Origin: Pedobacter hartonius
GTDB taxonomy: Bacteria; Bacteroidota; Bacteroidia; Sphingobacteriales; Sphingobacteriaceae
NCBI RefSeq assembly: GCF_900107535.1
Contig: NZ_FNRA01000007.1
Location: 1 to 64,000 of the forward strand
Length of the DNA stretch: 64,000 nt
Reading direction: 5' to 3'
Each line of letters starts with the position of its first letter. The stretch's first letter is position 1. A program made the translations under genes and the position numbers. Under the pieces are notes generated by a model. It saw only the letters and a list, made by a program, of their open reading frames with translations. It did no database searches and had not been told where the DNA came from. This document shows, piece by piece, positions 45,837 through 56,400 of this stretch.

Positions 45837-45979
45837 TGCGCCTATCGAAGTACAGACCCAAAATAAAATTAATAGTAGATTTTTTTTTCATTAAAATTCA
45901 ATTATGTTGACAAACGGCAAACATATTGAAATTTATTTTCCTCAAAAACCCCCTTAAGTGGGGATAAAATTAAAAAAAA

Positions 45980-46007
45980 AGGCCGGTCTCCTATTGGAAA
46001 CCGACCT
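45980..46007 (-). terminator. Terminator after the pair 3 operon
   Basis: An imperfect 12-bp stem around TATT (45980-46007, 10 of 12 pairs), followed on the minus strand by a run of nine T. It lies about 85 bp after the lipoprotein gene stop and before the pair 2 SusC gene. Confidence 0.75.
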
Positions 46008-46091
46008 GTTAATGAATGAATTACAACGTTTCTGCAAGGGATTATTTAAAACCCGCGGCAAAAATACGGCTGTATTCTTATTATTAATTCT

Positions 46092-46592
46092 TTAAGGCTG
46101 CTCATCAAGCATAAAACCTGTCCTGTGATAACCTTCTACTTTATAAGTTACCCCGTTTATGGTCAGGTCAAAAGATATTGAATCTGTTGGCGTTTTAGAA
46201 ACAGGTCCTGTAGTGCCATTTGTAACAACTTTACCATTAGCTACGCTAAACGTTGGAATGGTAGTTTTGGTGGCTGCTATATTCGCCGTATTTGTTGCTG
46301 TGAATGCTTGATTTCCCACATCAACAGCTACCTTACCCTGTATTCCAATCACGGTAGTTCCCGCCTTAAGGGCAGTAGACCGAACCCACATTTCCGTGGC
46401 AACATTTGCCGACGTATTGTAGGTAGATAATATCACATATGCGCCTGTATTGTTTACTCTTACATACCAGTCACCCGACAGATTTTGAACAGCTGTACCA
46501 CCAATCTCCTGGTCCTTTTTGCATGATGAGGATAATACTATCAGTAACAGCATCATGACAGCATTGATTATAATATTTTTTTTCATTTTCAT
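46092..46592 (-). CDS. Lipid-binding-type lipoprotein of SusC/SusD locus 3
   Basis: 166 residues. The signal peptide has lipobox SSSC (Cys at about 24), then a beta-rich domain: LSGDWYVRVNNTGAYVILST, YNTSANVATEMWVRS, a final GYHRTGFMLDEQP. This fits the Lipid_bd (PF12888-type) family frequently encoded behind SusC/SusD genes in Bacteroidota. It starts 18 bp after the SusD gene and is the last of a three-gene operon. Either Met1 or Met3 could be the start. It is a surface lipoprotein; the ligand is unknown. Confidence 0.75.
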   Translation of the reverse strand: MKMKKNIIINAVMMLLLIVLSSSCKKDQEIGGTAVQNLSGDWYVRVNNTGAYVILSTYNTSANVATEMWVRSTALKAGTTVIGIQGKVAVDVGNQAFTATNTANIAATKTTIPTFSVANGKVVTNGTTGPVSKTPTDSISFDLTINGVTYKVEGYHRTGFMLDEQP

Positions 46593-46610
46593 CTTATATT
46601 AAAGTTTATA

Positions 46611-48107
46611 CTATTTACCCCACCACACCTTAGTGTAAACCGGAACTTCAGCAGGAGTATTAGTATTTCTGCTTCTTTCATCATTAGGGAAGACGTAACG
46701 TCTAGGAAAGTTACCAACACCCGTGACTGCATTAGGAGTAAATACAATTTGTCCTGGAATGTAAGTAGGGTCTGTAGAAAATACCGGACTAGTTTTCGGA
46801 TACCCCGTGCGGTTTTGCTCAAAGAAAGCCTCCAGGCCATGAGAACCAACAAGCGAAGCCCATTTCTGAGTGATAATAGCCTCTAACTTCGTCTCAAATG
46901 ATCCGGTTGGATAAGCATAAGTAGCTAAGATCGTAGCAGAAGGAGTAATTCCAACCTGAGCAAATGCTGCAGCTACTCCATCATTATACATTGCTTCCGC
47001 ACCAGCGCCACCAAAATAGCGTTCTAACACCTCCGCCTGCATAAAATATGATTCTGCAACACTGATAAAGTTTACAGGATCAGTAGCATTCACTATAATG
47101 TTTACCGCTTTGTTGTATTCCGGATGTGCAGAACCTCCCAGGTAATCTCCTTGATTAATCGAAGGTACGGGATTTGCTACGCCAAAATATGCAACTGATC
47201 TTGGGTCATTATTTTTGTTCAGCCAGCTTGTAAATGTAACGCTGGCCTTGAGGTTATCAGGAGTATTAAGTCTTCTGAAGTTGTACTCATAGAATGGGTT
47301 ACTTCTGTTTGGTACATCAGTGAAATTGCTTACCGCAGCACTTAAGTCCAGAAATTCAGCATTTGAGGCATATAAAGCTCTGATGCCTGCCTCTGCTTCT
47401 GCAGGTTTAGCGTTAACCATGCGCAGATACATTTTCAATTTTAAAGTATTTGCAAACTTATGCCAGTTTTCCATTTCATCGGCAAATGTACTTGAACTAC
47501 CGAAGATAAAGTCAGTTCTCATTTGATCTGAACTGAATTCTACACTGGTATAATCCTTGGCAAGCGCCGCATCTATTTCCTTAATCAAGGATGTGTAAAT
47601 TGTATACCCATCATCAAATTTTGGTTGCAGGATCGCTGGGGATTGGAATGCCTCTGTGTATGGAACTTTGTCATATAAATCAACCAAAATTTCAAAAGTA
47701 TAAGCCTTCATTACGGTATTCATCAGGTTATAGCTCCAATTCTGCTTTTCAATAGATTTAGTTATACCTAATTGATAATCAAACAACGCCCCTGAGAATA
47801 ACTCAGTATAAGGACCATTAACAAATGTAGAAGTTGATGCCAGGTTATATATATCCACATTGCGGAATTGGCTGGAATTATTATTTTGTGTATAGAACTG
47901 AGCCCAAAGGCCTCCTACTATTGATAAATCTCCACCTACTCGGCCAGCAGTTGACATTACCGCAGATGGAAACAGAACTTCAGCGGTAGCAGATTCTAAT
48001 CCCGGGTTATTGGGACTTTCGTTTATATCTAATGTTTTTTTACAGCCTGTAGATAGGAGCAGTAAAGAACATATAATTAAGTTATTGATATTTAATATTT
48101 TTTTCAT
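46611..48107 (-). CDS. SusD-like lipoprotein (pair 3)
   Basis: 498 residues of the SusD-like_2 type. The lipobox is LSTGC (Cys22). It then has LDINESPNNPGLESATAEVL, LWAQFYTQNNNSSQFRNVD (about 70-90) and the signature TFEILVDLYDKVPYTEAFQS (about 135-155), with C-terminal RRYVFPNDERSRN and a final KVWWGK. It follows its SusC gene by 10 bp. Substrate is unknown; the family often serves protein or amino-sugar uptake. Confidence 0.92.
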   Translation of the reverse strand: MKKILNINNLIICSLLLLSTGCKKTLDINESPNNPGLESATAEVLFPSAVMSTAGRVGGDLSIVGGLWAQFYTQNNNSSQFRNVDIYNLASTSTFVNGPYTELFSGALFDYQLGITKSIEKQNWSYNLMNTVMKAYTFEILVDLYDKVPYTEAFQSPAILQPKFDDGYTIYTSLIKEIDAALAKDYTSVEFSSDQMRTDFIFGSSSTFADEMENWHKFANTLKLKMYLRMVNAKPAEAEAGIRALYASNAEFLDLSAAVSNFTDVPNRSNPFYEYNFRRLNTPDNLKASVTFTSWLNKNNDPRSVAYFGVANPVPSINQGDYLGGSAHPEYNKAVNIIVNATDPVNFISVAESYFMQAEVLERYFGGAGAEAMYNDGVAAAFAQVGITPSATILATYAYPTGSFETKLEAIITQKWASLVGSHGLEAFFEQNRTGYPKTSPVFSTDPTYIPGQIVFTPNAVTGVGNFPRRYVFPNDERSRNTNTPAEVPVYTKVWWGK

Positions 48108-48117
48108 AATTGATCGC

Positions 48118-51100
48118 TTAAAAAGATACGTTTAATGAAAGACCGAAGCTTTTTGTAGATGGTCCAGACCTGAATTCCCCTATTTCACTTGAAAGATCAT
48201 TTCCCAGGTTGGAAACTTCTGGATCGATTGTCCTGTTTTCTTTTGGTAACCATGTAAACAAGTTACGTCCAAAAGCCGTTAAGGTTGCACGGTCCGAACC
48301 AATTTTGCTGGCAATGCTTTTCGGCAATGCATAGGTCAATGTGATATCTCTCACTTTCAGGAAGGTCTTATCCAAAATTCTGTTTTTGTACGCCGTAGCT
48401 AATCCCTGAGACGTATAGTATAAGTTTGAGGTACTGGTCTCTGTTATTGGTACAGTATTTTCTACATATGTCACCGCGCCATTGGCGCCAGTTACAGCTA
48501 CTACAGAATTAGGGATGATCAGGGTTCTTCTGTCATTATAGAGAGTTTTCTGATCGTTACCCACGAAATTCAGCAAGTCCGCAGTTCCAGAGTAAAATAC
48601 TCCTCCTTTTCTGTAATCCAATGTGAATGTAAACGTGAATTCTTTATACCTGAAACTGTTAGTTAAGCCCATAATAAAATCTCTCTGACTGCTTCCATAA
48701 TTACCATTTGTCGGAGAGACAACCGGGTAACCATTACTTGCAACAATTATTCTTCCTTGTGGGTCATAAGAAGGAACTGGAGCTTCAAAAACACCTAACG
48801 GCTGGCCAACTTTAGCTAAAAATTGAGCATCATAAGCTGTATTCAGTGTAACTTGCGATAATCCATCTGGAAGTTCTAACACAACGTTCCTGTTCCTGGT
48901 AAACGTATAGCCCAAATCCCAGCTGATATCTTTTGTTTTAACCGGTGTACCTGTTAAAGATACTTCAAGACCTCTGTTTCTAACTTTACCAAAGTTAACT
49001 ACCCTAAAAGTATATCCTGTAGAAGGAGAAGATGCAATCGGAAGGATCTGATCATTAGTAATTTTGTTGTAATATGATACATCAAGTCCTATGCGGTTAT
49101 TGAGAAACTTAATTTCACCACCAAATTCACTTTCAGTACTGATCTCAGGTTTTAAGTCCTGATTGTTCAACGTATTTGAGATAGTATATCCCGGTACACC
49201 ACCTATCGGGAAGGTAATGTTACCGAATCCTAAAGCAACATTAGTTCTGCTTAATGTATTGTAAATTCTGTATGGGTCAGTGTCACTACCTGTTTGACCA
49301 TAGGCCGCTCTCAATTTCAGGAAACTGATTGGAGTGCTCGATAAATCGAGTGCCTGTGATAAAATTACTGATAAGTTAGCTCCCGGATAGAAGAAACTCC
49401 TACCATTTACAGGAAGTGTTGAACTCCAGTCATTTCTAGCATTTAATGTAAGGTATGCGTATCCTTTATAGCCGATTGCTGCTGAAGCATATAAACCAAA
49501 GATTCTTCTTTGCGTTTCAGTTTCAGTTGTTGTCGGGTCATTAGCGGTATTGCTTAACTGATAGAAACCAGGGATAGCAAGGTTTTCTACACCAGTGTAT
49601 AAAGCTCTCGATCCACGGTCATTGTAGTTCATACCCACAACACCATTGATATCCCAATCATCATTTAATTTTTTTGAGAAAAGTGCATTTAATTTCGAAT
49701 CGAATTCGAAGTACCTTTCAGATCCCTCAATAACGTTACCAACGCTTGCTTGTCTGTTATAGCCTTCGTCGTTTCCGCCGCCAGCCCAGCTTCCGGCAAT
49801 GGGAGCATTTTTGGCATTCCAAAGTTTATCACTAATATTATTTAAATCAGCACCTTGTTGAAATTGAAAAGTCAACCAGTCATTAGCTTTTACTTTCACA
49901 TCAACGTTTCCATAAAAACGATCACTCTTAAACTTTGATCCGTTTTCGTTTATCGAATAATATGGGTTTTGTGAAAATGGAGAGAAATAGTCATTTACAT
50001 TATTATATGGCGCATTATAATCCTTAAAACTCTGAACAGGATAATCTACTGGTATCTGCAGAATATCTTCATAAAAAGAAGATCCTATACCAGAAGTAGA
50101 TTGTCCCGTTTGAACGAATCTTGTGTTTTTACCAATATAATTTGCTGATCCTGTTACGGTCAGGGCTTTATATGTAGTTGATCCACCCAAGGAAAATGTG
50201 TTTCTTTTGTATGTATCATTATCGCCCGGCAATATACCGTTGCTATATACATTGCCATAAGACAAATTAAAGGTGCTTTTATCATTACCTCCACTAAATG
50301 ACAAAGTGTTGTTATATTCTGCACCAGTATCGAAAGCATCTCTGAAATTGTTTTTAACCGCAGTAAATGGCTTCTCTTGTTGAACTCCGTCAACGACCGA
50401 TCCCCATGGCCTGATTTGACCATCAAGTCTTGGACCCCAGCTACCGTTTTCAGCAAGATAGTTCTGATAACCCCATCCCTGACCGAATTTCTCCTGGAGA
50501 TCAGGAACGATTGATACTTGGGTGAAAGATGCCGCACTTGAGAAATTGATTTTTAATTTCCCTTCTTTACCTTTTTTGGTAGTAATCAGGATTACACCAT
50601 TTGAAGCACGTGAACCGTATAGTGAACTTGCTGCTGCACCTTTAAGAATGCTGATGCTTTCAATATCGTTAGGATTGATATCATTAGCAGCATTACCAAA
50701 GTCATAATTCTCACTAAGGTCACCAATACTATTTGCAGGAGCTGTACCACCCGGACGGGAATTGTTCACAGGAACACCATCTACCACATATAATGGCTGG
50801 TTATTACCGGAAATGGATGTAAAACCACGCAAAATCACTTTGCTTGAACCACCCGGAGATCCTGAAGTATTCGAAATGTCAACACCCGCTACTTTACCCT
50901 GTAATCCTGAAACAAGATTCGTTGGAGCAGCACGGTTGATTTCTTCAGAACTTACCTGAGTTGATGAATATCCAAGTGTTTTACTTTGTCTGTTTAGACC
51001 AAGAGCCGTTACAACGACTTCATTCAATCCTTTACTATCACTGGCAAGGGCTACATTTAATCTTCCTGATACAGGGACATTCACTGTTTGAGATACATAC

Positions 51101-51330
51101 CCTAAAAAGGATAGCTGAATGGTTTTAACGCTAGAAGGAACGCTGATAGAGAACGTTCCGTCACTTCCTGAAACTGTGCCACCCGGGGCTCCAATTAATT
51201 TAACACTAACACCTGGAATAGGAAGTTTGTCTTCTTGTGATGTTATTGTACCAGTTACTGTTCGGTTTTGTGCAATAGCGTTTCCTGCCAGAAACAAAAA
51301 CACGAACATACTTAGTATAAGTTTGTTCAT
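48118..51330 (-). CDS. SusC/RagA TonB-linked transporter (pair 3)
   Basis: 1070 residues. Signal peptide MNKLILSMFVFLFLAGNAIA; carboxypeptidase-regulatory-like domain (RTVTGTITSQEDKLPIPGVS); plug with RGFTSISGNNQPLYVVDGVP, INPNDIESISILKGAAASSL and YGSRASNGVILITTKKGK; barrel ending FGLSLNVSF. It heads a three-gene operon with SusD and a lipid-binding-type lipoprotein. A decayed M14 peptidase end lies about 360 bp upstream, so this operon is probably the older copy of a duplicated [M14-susC-susD] unit. Confidence 0.95.
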   Translation of the reverse strand: MNKLILSMFVFLFLAGNAIAQNRTVTGTITSQEDKLPIPGVSVKLIGAPGGTVSGSDGTFSISVPSSVKTIQLSFLGYVSQTVNVPVSGRLNVALASDSKGLNEVVVTALGLNRQSKTLGYSSTQVSSEEINRAAPTNLVSGLQGKVAGVDISNTSGSPGGSSKVILRGFTSISGNNQPLYVVDGVPVNNSRPGGTAPANSIGDLSENYDFGNAANDINPNDIESISILKGAAASSLYGSRASNGVILITTKKGKEGKLKINFSSAASFTQVSIVPDLQEKFGQGWGYQNYLAENGSWGPRLDGQIRPWGSVVDGVQQEKPFTAVKNNFRDAFDTGAEYNNTLSFSGGNDKSTFNLSYGNVYSNGILPGDNDTYKRNTFSLGGSTTYKALTVTGSANYIGKNTRFVQTGQSTSGIGSSFYEDILQIPVDYPVQSFKDYNAPYNNVNDYFSPFSQNPYYSINENGSKFKSDRFYGNVDVKVKANDWLTFQFQQGADLNNISDKLWNAKNAPIAGSWAGGGNDEGYNRQASVGNVIEGSERYFEFDSKLNALFSKKLNDDWDINGVVGMNYNDRGSRALYTGVENLAIPGFYQLSNTANDPTTTETETQRRIFGLYASAAIGYKGYAYLTLNARNDWSSTLPVNGRSFFYPGANLSVILSQALDLSSTPISFLKLRAAYGQTGSDTDPYRIYNTLSRTNVALGFGNITFPIGGVPGYTISNTLNNQDLKPEISTESEFGGEIKFLNNRIGLDVSYYNKITNDQILPIASSPSTGYTFRVVNFGKVRNRGLEVSLTGTPVKTKDISWDLGYTFTRNRNVVLELPDGLSQVTLNTAYDAQFLAKVGQPLGVFEAPVPSYDPQGRIIVASNGYPVVSPTNGNYGSSQRDFIMGLTNSFRYKEFTFTFTLDYRKGGVFYSGTADLLNFVGNDQKTLYNDRRTLIIPNSVVAVTGANGAVTYVENTVPITETSTSNLYYTSQGLATAYKNRILDKTFLKVRDITLTYALPKSIASKIGSDRATLTAFGRNLFTWLPKENRTIDPEVSNLGNDLSSEIGEFRSGPSTKSFGLSLNVSF

Positions 51331-51689
51331 AAATGATAATTTAAGTAGTTAATAAAAGTTATAATGATTACGTTAATGGAAAAAGGCGTAAGAAGTTCAT
51401 ATCGATAACTGGCGAATTTGTTGCAACAAATGCCTGTCCGTATGGAACACCGTGGGATAATTTTGCGCATATCCGTCTTTATTAAACGCAAAATTGTAGA
51501 AGATTACTCTAGTAAAGTTCTCTCAGTAAATATTTTTTAGGTCAACAATCAGTTAATAATAATCTAATATAGAACAAAAAAATATTTGTCAAGCTTTTTA
51601 TAATGAAAAAATTACAAAACATTAATATATCGATACCATTGATTAAAAACCCCCAATCTTCCTTAGTATTAATCAGTTCAAATCCTGTT

Positions 51690-51980
51690 CAGAACAAAAA
51701 TCATATTTACAAATGGCTGTTTACCCCTTTCCCAAAAAGATTGGAAGATAACATCTGCAGAAAAATATTCAATATTACTTTTTTATATCGATTGGAGGTC
51801 AAAAACCGAAAAGATGTACGGTCGTCTCTGAATATTTCGCCCAACGATATTTTTCATTAACTCATTTAACTCTAACCATTAACACCCTAGCTATTACTTA
51901 GCAGCCTACAGATCTTACCATTCATCTTTAAAGTATAATAAAACAATCCGAATCCATTGTTAAAAGCATGCATATTTCAA
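51690..51980 (-). pseudogene. 3' remnant of an M14 carboxypeptidase gene
   Basis: On the minus strand this gene-free interval translates, without a gap, to VGRNIQRRPYIFSVFDLQSI, stop, then KSNIEYFSADVIFQSFWERG and KQPFVNMIF. This matches the end of the M14 peptidase at 56955 (VGRNIQRKLSRGLVFGVQPV ... NIVYFSTDVLFRSFWESGKQ ... FVNAIF). DNA similarity continues upstream to about 51980 but with indels. The copy is broken by a stop and lacks the catalytic domain. The rest of 51353-52058 holds only AT-rich promoter-like DNA and a terminator. Confidence 0.85.
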
Positions 51981-52016
51981 CATTCTCTTTGGAATGGCAC
52001 TGGTAGTCAAAAAACA

Positions 52017-52044
52017 AAAAAGGCCGTCCATAGACAGCCTTTTT
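52017..52044 (-). terminator. Terminator after SusC/SusD pair 4
   Basis: AAAGGCCGTC pairs with GACAGCCTTT (one mismatch) around CATA, with A-runs on one side and T-runs on the other, 15 bp after the SusD stop. Confidence 0.8.
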
Positions 52045-52058
52045 TTGTTTTTTTCTAA

Positions 52059-53489
52059 TTAAAATTTATCAAAGAATAGTTTAGTTTCAACAACATCTCC
52101 GCCTATGGCAGCCGCAGCAGCAGACCTGTTAGTATTGTTTACATTCTGTTCTTTCACAGGATAAGTAAGACGAACAGGGAAACCAGAAAGCGCATCTTCT
52201 GCAGGTTTAAGAACCGGGAAATCAAGACGTCTCTGATCTACCCAGGCATCAATTCCCCTGTTATAAAATGCAATCCACTTCTGGATACCGATCTTCTCTC
52301 TGTAGCTACTCCCACCAGTCGCATATGCAACATTTGGCTGCAGCAGGTACGCCGCCGCTGAAGCAGCAGTTCCACCCCAGTCCAGTATTGATGCTGTGAT
52401 AGCATTTGCATAATAAATATCAGCAGAAGACCCAACATTGTAGCCTCTTGCAGCAGCTTCGGCCAACAGAAACTGAACTTCAGAATAGTCGAGGATATTT
52501 CCAGGAAAAGCAGGAGCAGTAGTACTAACTGCTGTGTGTGAGAAATTAGGGTATGCACTGCTTACACCCGGCGTTCCGCCAGAATATCCACCGGTAGGAT
52601 CTTTAGTAAAGTATAATGGCAATCTCGGGTCAGTCAGTGCATTCATTTTATCAATGATAGTGCTTGCTGCTACAAAGTCTAACCTTCCGCTTTGGATCAG
52701 ATCAACCCATACCGGATTCGTATTAGGTGTGGCCGATACATAGGGAAATTTAGCACTGTCTTCATTTGCAGTAAAGACGCCACTTGCAAAGGCTGACTCC
52801 GCAGCAGTTTTTGCAAGTGCACCGTTTGCATCAGCGACGGTAATTGCCAGTTTAAGTTTCAGGGAATTTGCAAATTTTTTCCACTGAGCAACATCACCTG
52901 AATAGATCGCATCAGCATTACCTAAACTTTCCTTACCAAGGGTCAGCGCATTGATATCAGCGTCCAGCCTCGTCAATAGATCGGTATAAATAGTCAACGC
53001 GTCATCATACTTAGGAAAAGAATTGTCTATGTTGAGCGCCTCTTTGTAAGGCACATTACCAAAGGTGGTTACAATATAATGCCAGGTATACACTTCCATA
53101 ATATCTAAAATTGCAATATCATTTTTGCGCTGTACAGGGTCTGTTACATCGACAGCCATTGTAGCTCTTGACGATTCGAAATTATTAAGCACATCACGGT
53201 AAAATATATTCCAGAGATTATCAGGAATAGGCCTCGTAGTAATGTTATACTGACTTTCATCAATATAAGTAGTTTCCTGCCAATGCTGCTCAATCAGCCT
53301 GAAAATGTTCCTGTTTACATTTGCAGAGGTAAGTATATCCACAAGGTTGTGCTGAGCCTTTGTAAACAAAGATGCAGATGTCACACTCAATGGTTTTTTG
53401 GGATCGTTATTTAAAGTCGTCAGGTCCTTGGTACAACCCATCGCAAGGAGTACAGGGGCCAGTAATAATATTATCTTTTTCATAATCAT
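52059..53489 (-). CDS. SusD-like lipoprotein (pair 4)
   Basis: 476 residues of the SusD-like_2 type. The lipobox is LAMGC (Cys19 from MIMKK; the MKK at 53483 is an equally good start). LNNDPKKPLSVTSASLFTKA follows, then QHWQETTYIDESQYN and the signature TWHYIVTTFGNVPYKEALNI (about 130-150), with C-terminal KWIAFYNRGIDAWVDQRRLD. It starts 5 bp after the pair 4 SusC stop. With the upstream M14 peptidase it suggests peptide capture at the surface, which is inference. Confidence 0.92.
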   Translation of the reverse strand: MIMKKIILLLAPVLLAMGCTKDLTTLNNDPKKPLSVTSASLFTKAQHNLVDILTSANVNRNIFRLIEQHWQETTYIDESQYNITTRPIPDNLWNIFYRDVLNNFESSRATMAVDVTDPVQRKNDIAILDIMEVYTWHYIVTTFGNVPYKEALNIDNSFPKYDDALTIYTDLLTRLDADINALTLGKESLGNADAIYSGDVAQWKKFANSLKLKLAITVADANGALAKTAAESAFASGVFTANEDSAKFPYVSATPNTNPVWVDLIQSGRLDFVAASTIIDKMNALTDPRLPLYFTKDPTGGYSGGTPGVSSAYPNFSHTAVSTTAPAFPGNILDYSEVQFLLAEAAARGYNVGSSADIYYANAITASILDWGGTAASAAAYLLQPNVAYATGGSSYREKIGIQKWIAFYNRGIDAWVDQRRLDFPVLKPAEDALSGFPVRLTYPVKEQNVNNTNRSAAAAAIGGDVVETKLFFDKF

Positions 53490-53494
53490 GAATG

Positions 53495-56400
53495 TTAAAA
53501 TCTAACTTTTAAGTTAAATGCAAAGGTTCTTACGCTCGGGTATGACCCTACCTGATAACCCTGAACGTTACCGAAGCTTAATCCATCTTCAGGATCAGCA
53601 TTTGGAAGGTTTTTATGTATGATCCATAAATTTCTTCCTATCAAAGAAAGGTCTACGCCTTTAAGAGGGCCCAGCTTGCTTACAAACGCTTGAGGTAAAG
53701 AATAGCCAAGAATGACCTCTCTTAATTTGATATAACCTGCATCATAAACAAATGCCGCCGCCGGAAGACGTCTGTAACCATAACTTCCGTACTCGGAATT
53801 CGTTACCCTTATGGTATTAGGCGTACCGTCTGCCAATACTCCAGGGTTAATGATCCCACCACCTTCACTGATAGGAAGGCGCGACTCGTTACCCAGATCG
53901 TTTAGACCAGCGGTTTCTTCATACCCACCTGTAGCAAGTCCGTAATACTGATCCAGCGAAAACACACTGCCTCCCTTACGAATATCAATCAGGAAGCTCA
54001 AATTAACATTCTTGTACCTGAAACTATTATTGATACCGCCTGTCCATTTTGGGTTCATATTTCCAATGGTTTCATTTGCAGTTGCTGATTGCAGGTACCT
54101 TCCATTAGCGCCGATAACTTTTTCTCCCTTATCATTATACACAAAATTACTTCCTCTGATGGTTCCAAATGGCTGATCAATTGATGCGTTCACTGAGACC
54201 CCACCCTGGAAACTTGCAATAGAAAGATTTGTTGCCTCGTTTCCTGAATCATCTTTAAACAGCTCAGTTACCTTATTCCGGTTCCTTGTCCAGTTTACAT
54301 TCACCTTCCATTCAAAATCTCTCGATTTAAGCGGTGATCCGTTTAGTGAAAGCTCTATACCTTTATTTACAACGGTTCCTGAGTTCAGGTATTTTGAATC
54401 ATATCCGGTTGCAGTAGAAACCCTTACAGGTAAAATCTGGTCAATCGTTTTAGTGTTATAATATGTCGCATCCAAACCTAAACGGCTTCCAAAGAATGAC
54501 GCCTCAACACCAATCTCTTTACTTCTTGATTGTTCAGGTTTCAGATTTGGATTGTTCTTTACTGCCTCAATCAAGCCTCTTGTGGTTGAAACCGACGCTT
54601 GTGCCCTGCCATCAAATGGCGTAGCTATATTAAAGGTATTTGCAATAGTATAAATTGGAGCATCAGACCCTACTTGCGCGTAGTTGGCCCTCAGTTTACC
54701 ATAAGACAACCAGTCCTTTTCCTCTTTCAATAATTCAGAGAAGACAAAACCTGCAGAAACAGATGGATAATAATAAGAGTTGTTATTTTTAGGCAACGTT
54801 GAAGAAGCATCTCTTCTGATCGTTCCATCCAATGTATACGTGTTTTTATAGGCTATTGTAGCTCCGGCAAAAACACCTTGCACCTCTCTTTTAGCATCTA
54901 TCTCTATCGGCGCTTCAATTGGATTTACTGAATTACTTAATGAATAGATTCCGCTTAATCCTAAACCGCCGTTCGTGATCGCATAATTAGACTGTGTGCG
55001 CTGTCTCCTTACGTTTACCCCTAATAAGCCTGACAGATTGAAATCTTCACTCAGCTTTTTATTAAAGGTGGCAAGGAAGTCGACATTAGACTCTGTATAA
55101 TCCTGGGTGTACTTCGAATAGAGAGGAACATCAAGACTTCCAATCGCCTGCCTTTCTTCCTGAAGCTGGTGATAGGTATCCAGTGAATATCTGCCCATCA
55201 GGTTCAGCCAGTCGGTAACCTTATAATTAAGATTTACGTTACCAATTACACGGTCCCTGTTGTCAGTCTCATAATTCTCATACCTGGAAAAATATGGGTT
55301 ATCCCAGAAAATTGGCCTTCCGCTTGTATAATCTGCCGGGTTCCAGGTAATATTCTCCTGCCCCACAAATGCAGGATTTGCTGCAGAACGGTCTTTAGCC
55401 CTGAAATACGCTGCTTTCAGCTCTTTTACATCTACATTGGTTTGCCACCATTGCCTGAAGTTTGTTGCAGGATTGTAAACACCAGCACCGTTATAACCGG
55501 TACCGTATCTTCCTCTTCCATCAACTTTAGAATAATTCACATCCGCCCCTGCTGTCAGCTTGCTGCTGATATTATAGGTTGAACCGAAGTTCACCGTATT
55601 TTTCTGGATGTTAGAATTCGGTAAAATACCATTCTGATTATCTCTTGTATAGCCTAATTTGAAAGACCCCTTATCATAGCTATTGCTGATCATGATACTT
55701 TGGTTATTGGATAACGGCTTTTCAAAGAAAGTTGTAGGGTCATTCTTTGCTGCCACCCACGGGGTTGCTTTGCCAAAGTTTGGAGAGGTCGGATCAAAGG
55801 CATCCCATTGATATACCATTAAATTCGGATCGAATTTCTGTCCGTAGGAAGCATCTTCTGTTAAAGGTGCAACCAGGTCATTAATACCATCACCATTAAT
55901 ATCAACATTGTTTACCAGATAATTGGATTCATCAGTTCCATAATACGGGCCATAACCGCCACCATACTTCGTCTGATATTTTGGAAAGGTACTTTTGTCT
56001 ATAATACCTAAACTGATACCGGTATTTAAAGTAATGTTTAATCCGGATTTTCCTTTTTTAGTAGTAATCAGGATTACACCGTTGCTACCGCGTGAACCGT
56101 ATAAAGCAGAAGCTGCAGCCCCTTTCAATACGGTAATGTTCTCTACGTCATCAGGATTAATATCCGATGCAGGATTTCCATAGTCATACCCTCCAATACC
56201 ACTCTGCTGATCGGAAGTATTCATGTTGTTGTTGGCAACGGGAACTCCGTCAATAACAAAAAGGGCCTGGTTGTTCTGTGTCATAGATTTAACCCCCCGG
56301 ATCACAACGTTCGTTGAACCTCCCAGGGTGTTATTCTGGCGTATCTCCAAACCTGAAACCTTACCAGATAAACTGCTACCCAAATTCGGAGAACGGTTTT

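Noticed and set aside
51603..51860. Open frame of 85 codons on the plus strand
   Set aside because: It is antisense to the decayed M14 peptidase remnant, and the minus-strand similarity explains its apparent coding look.
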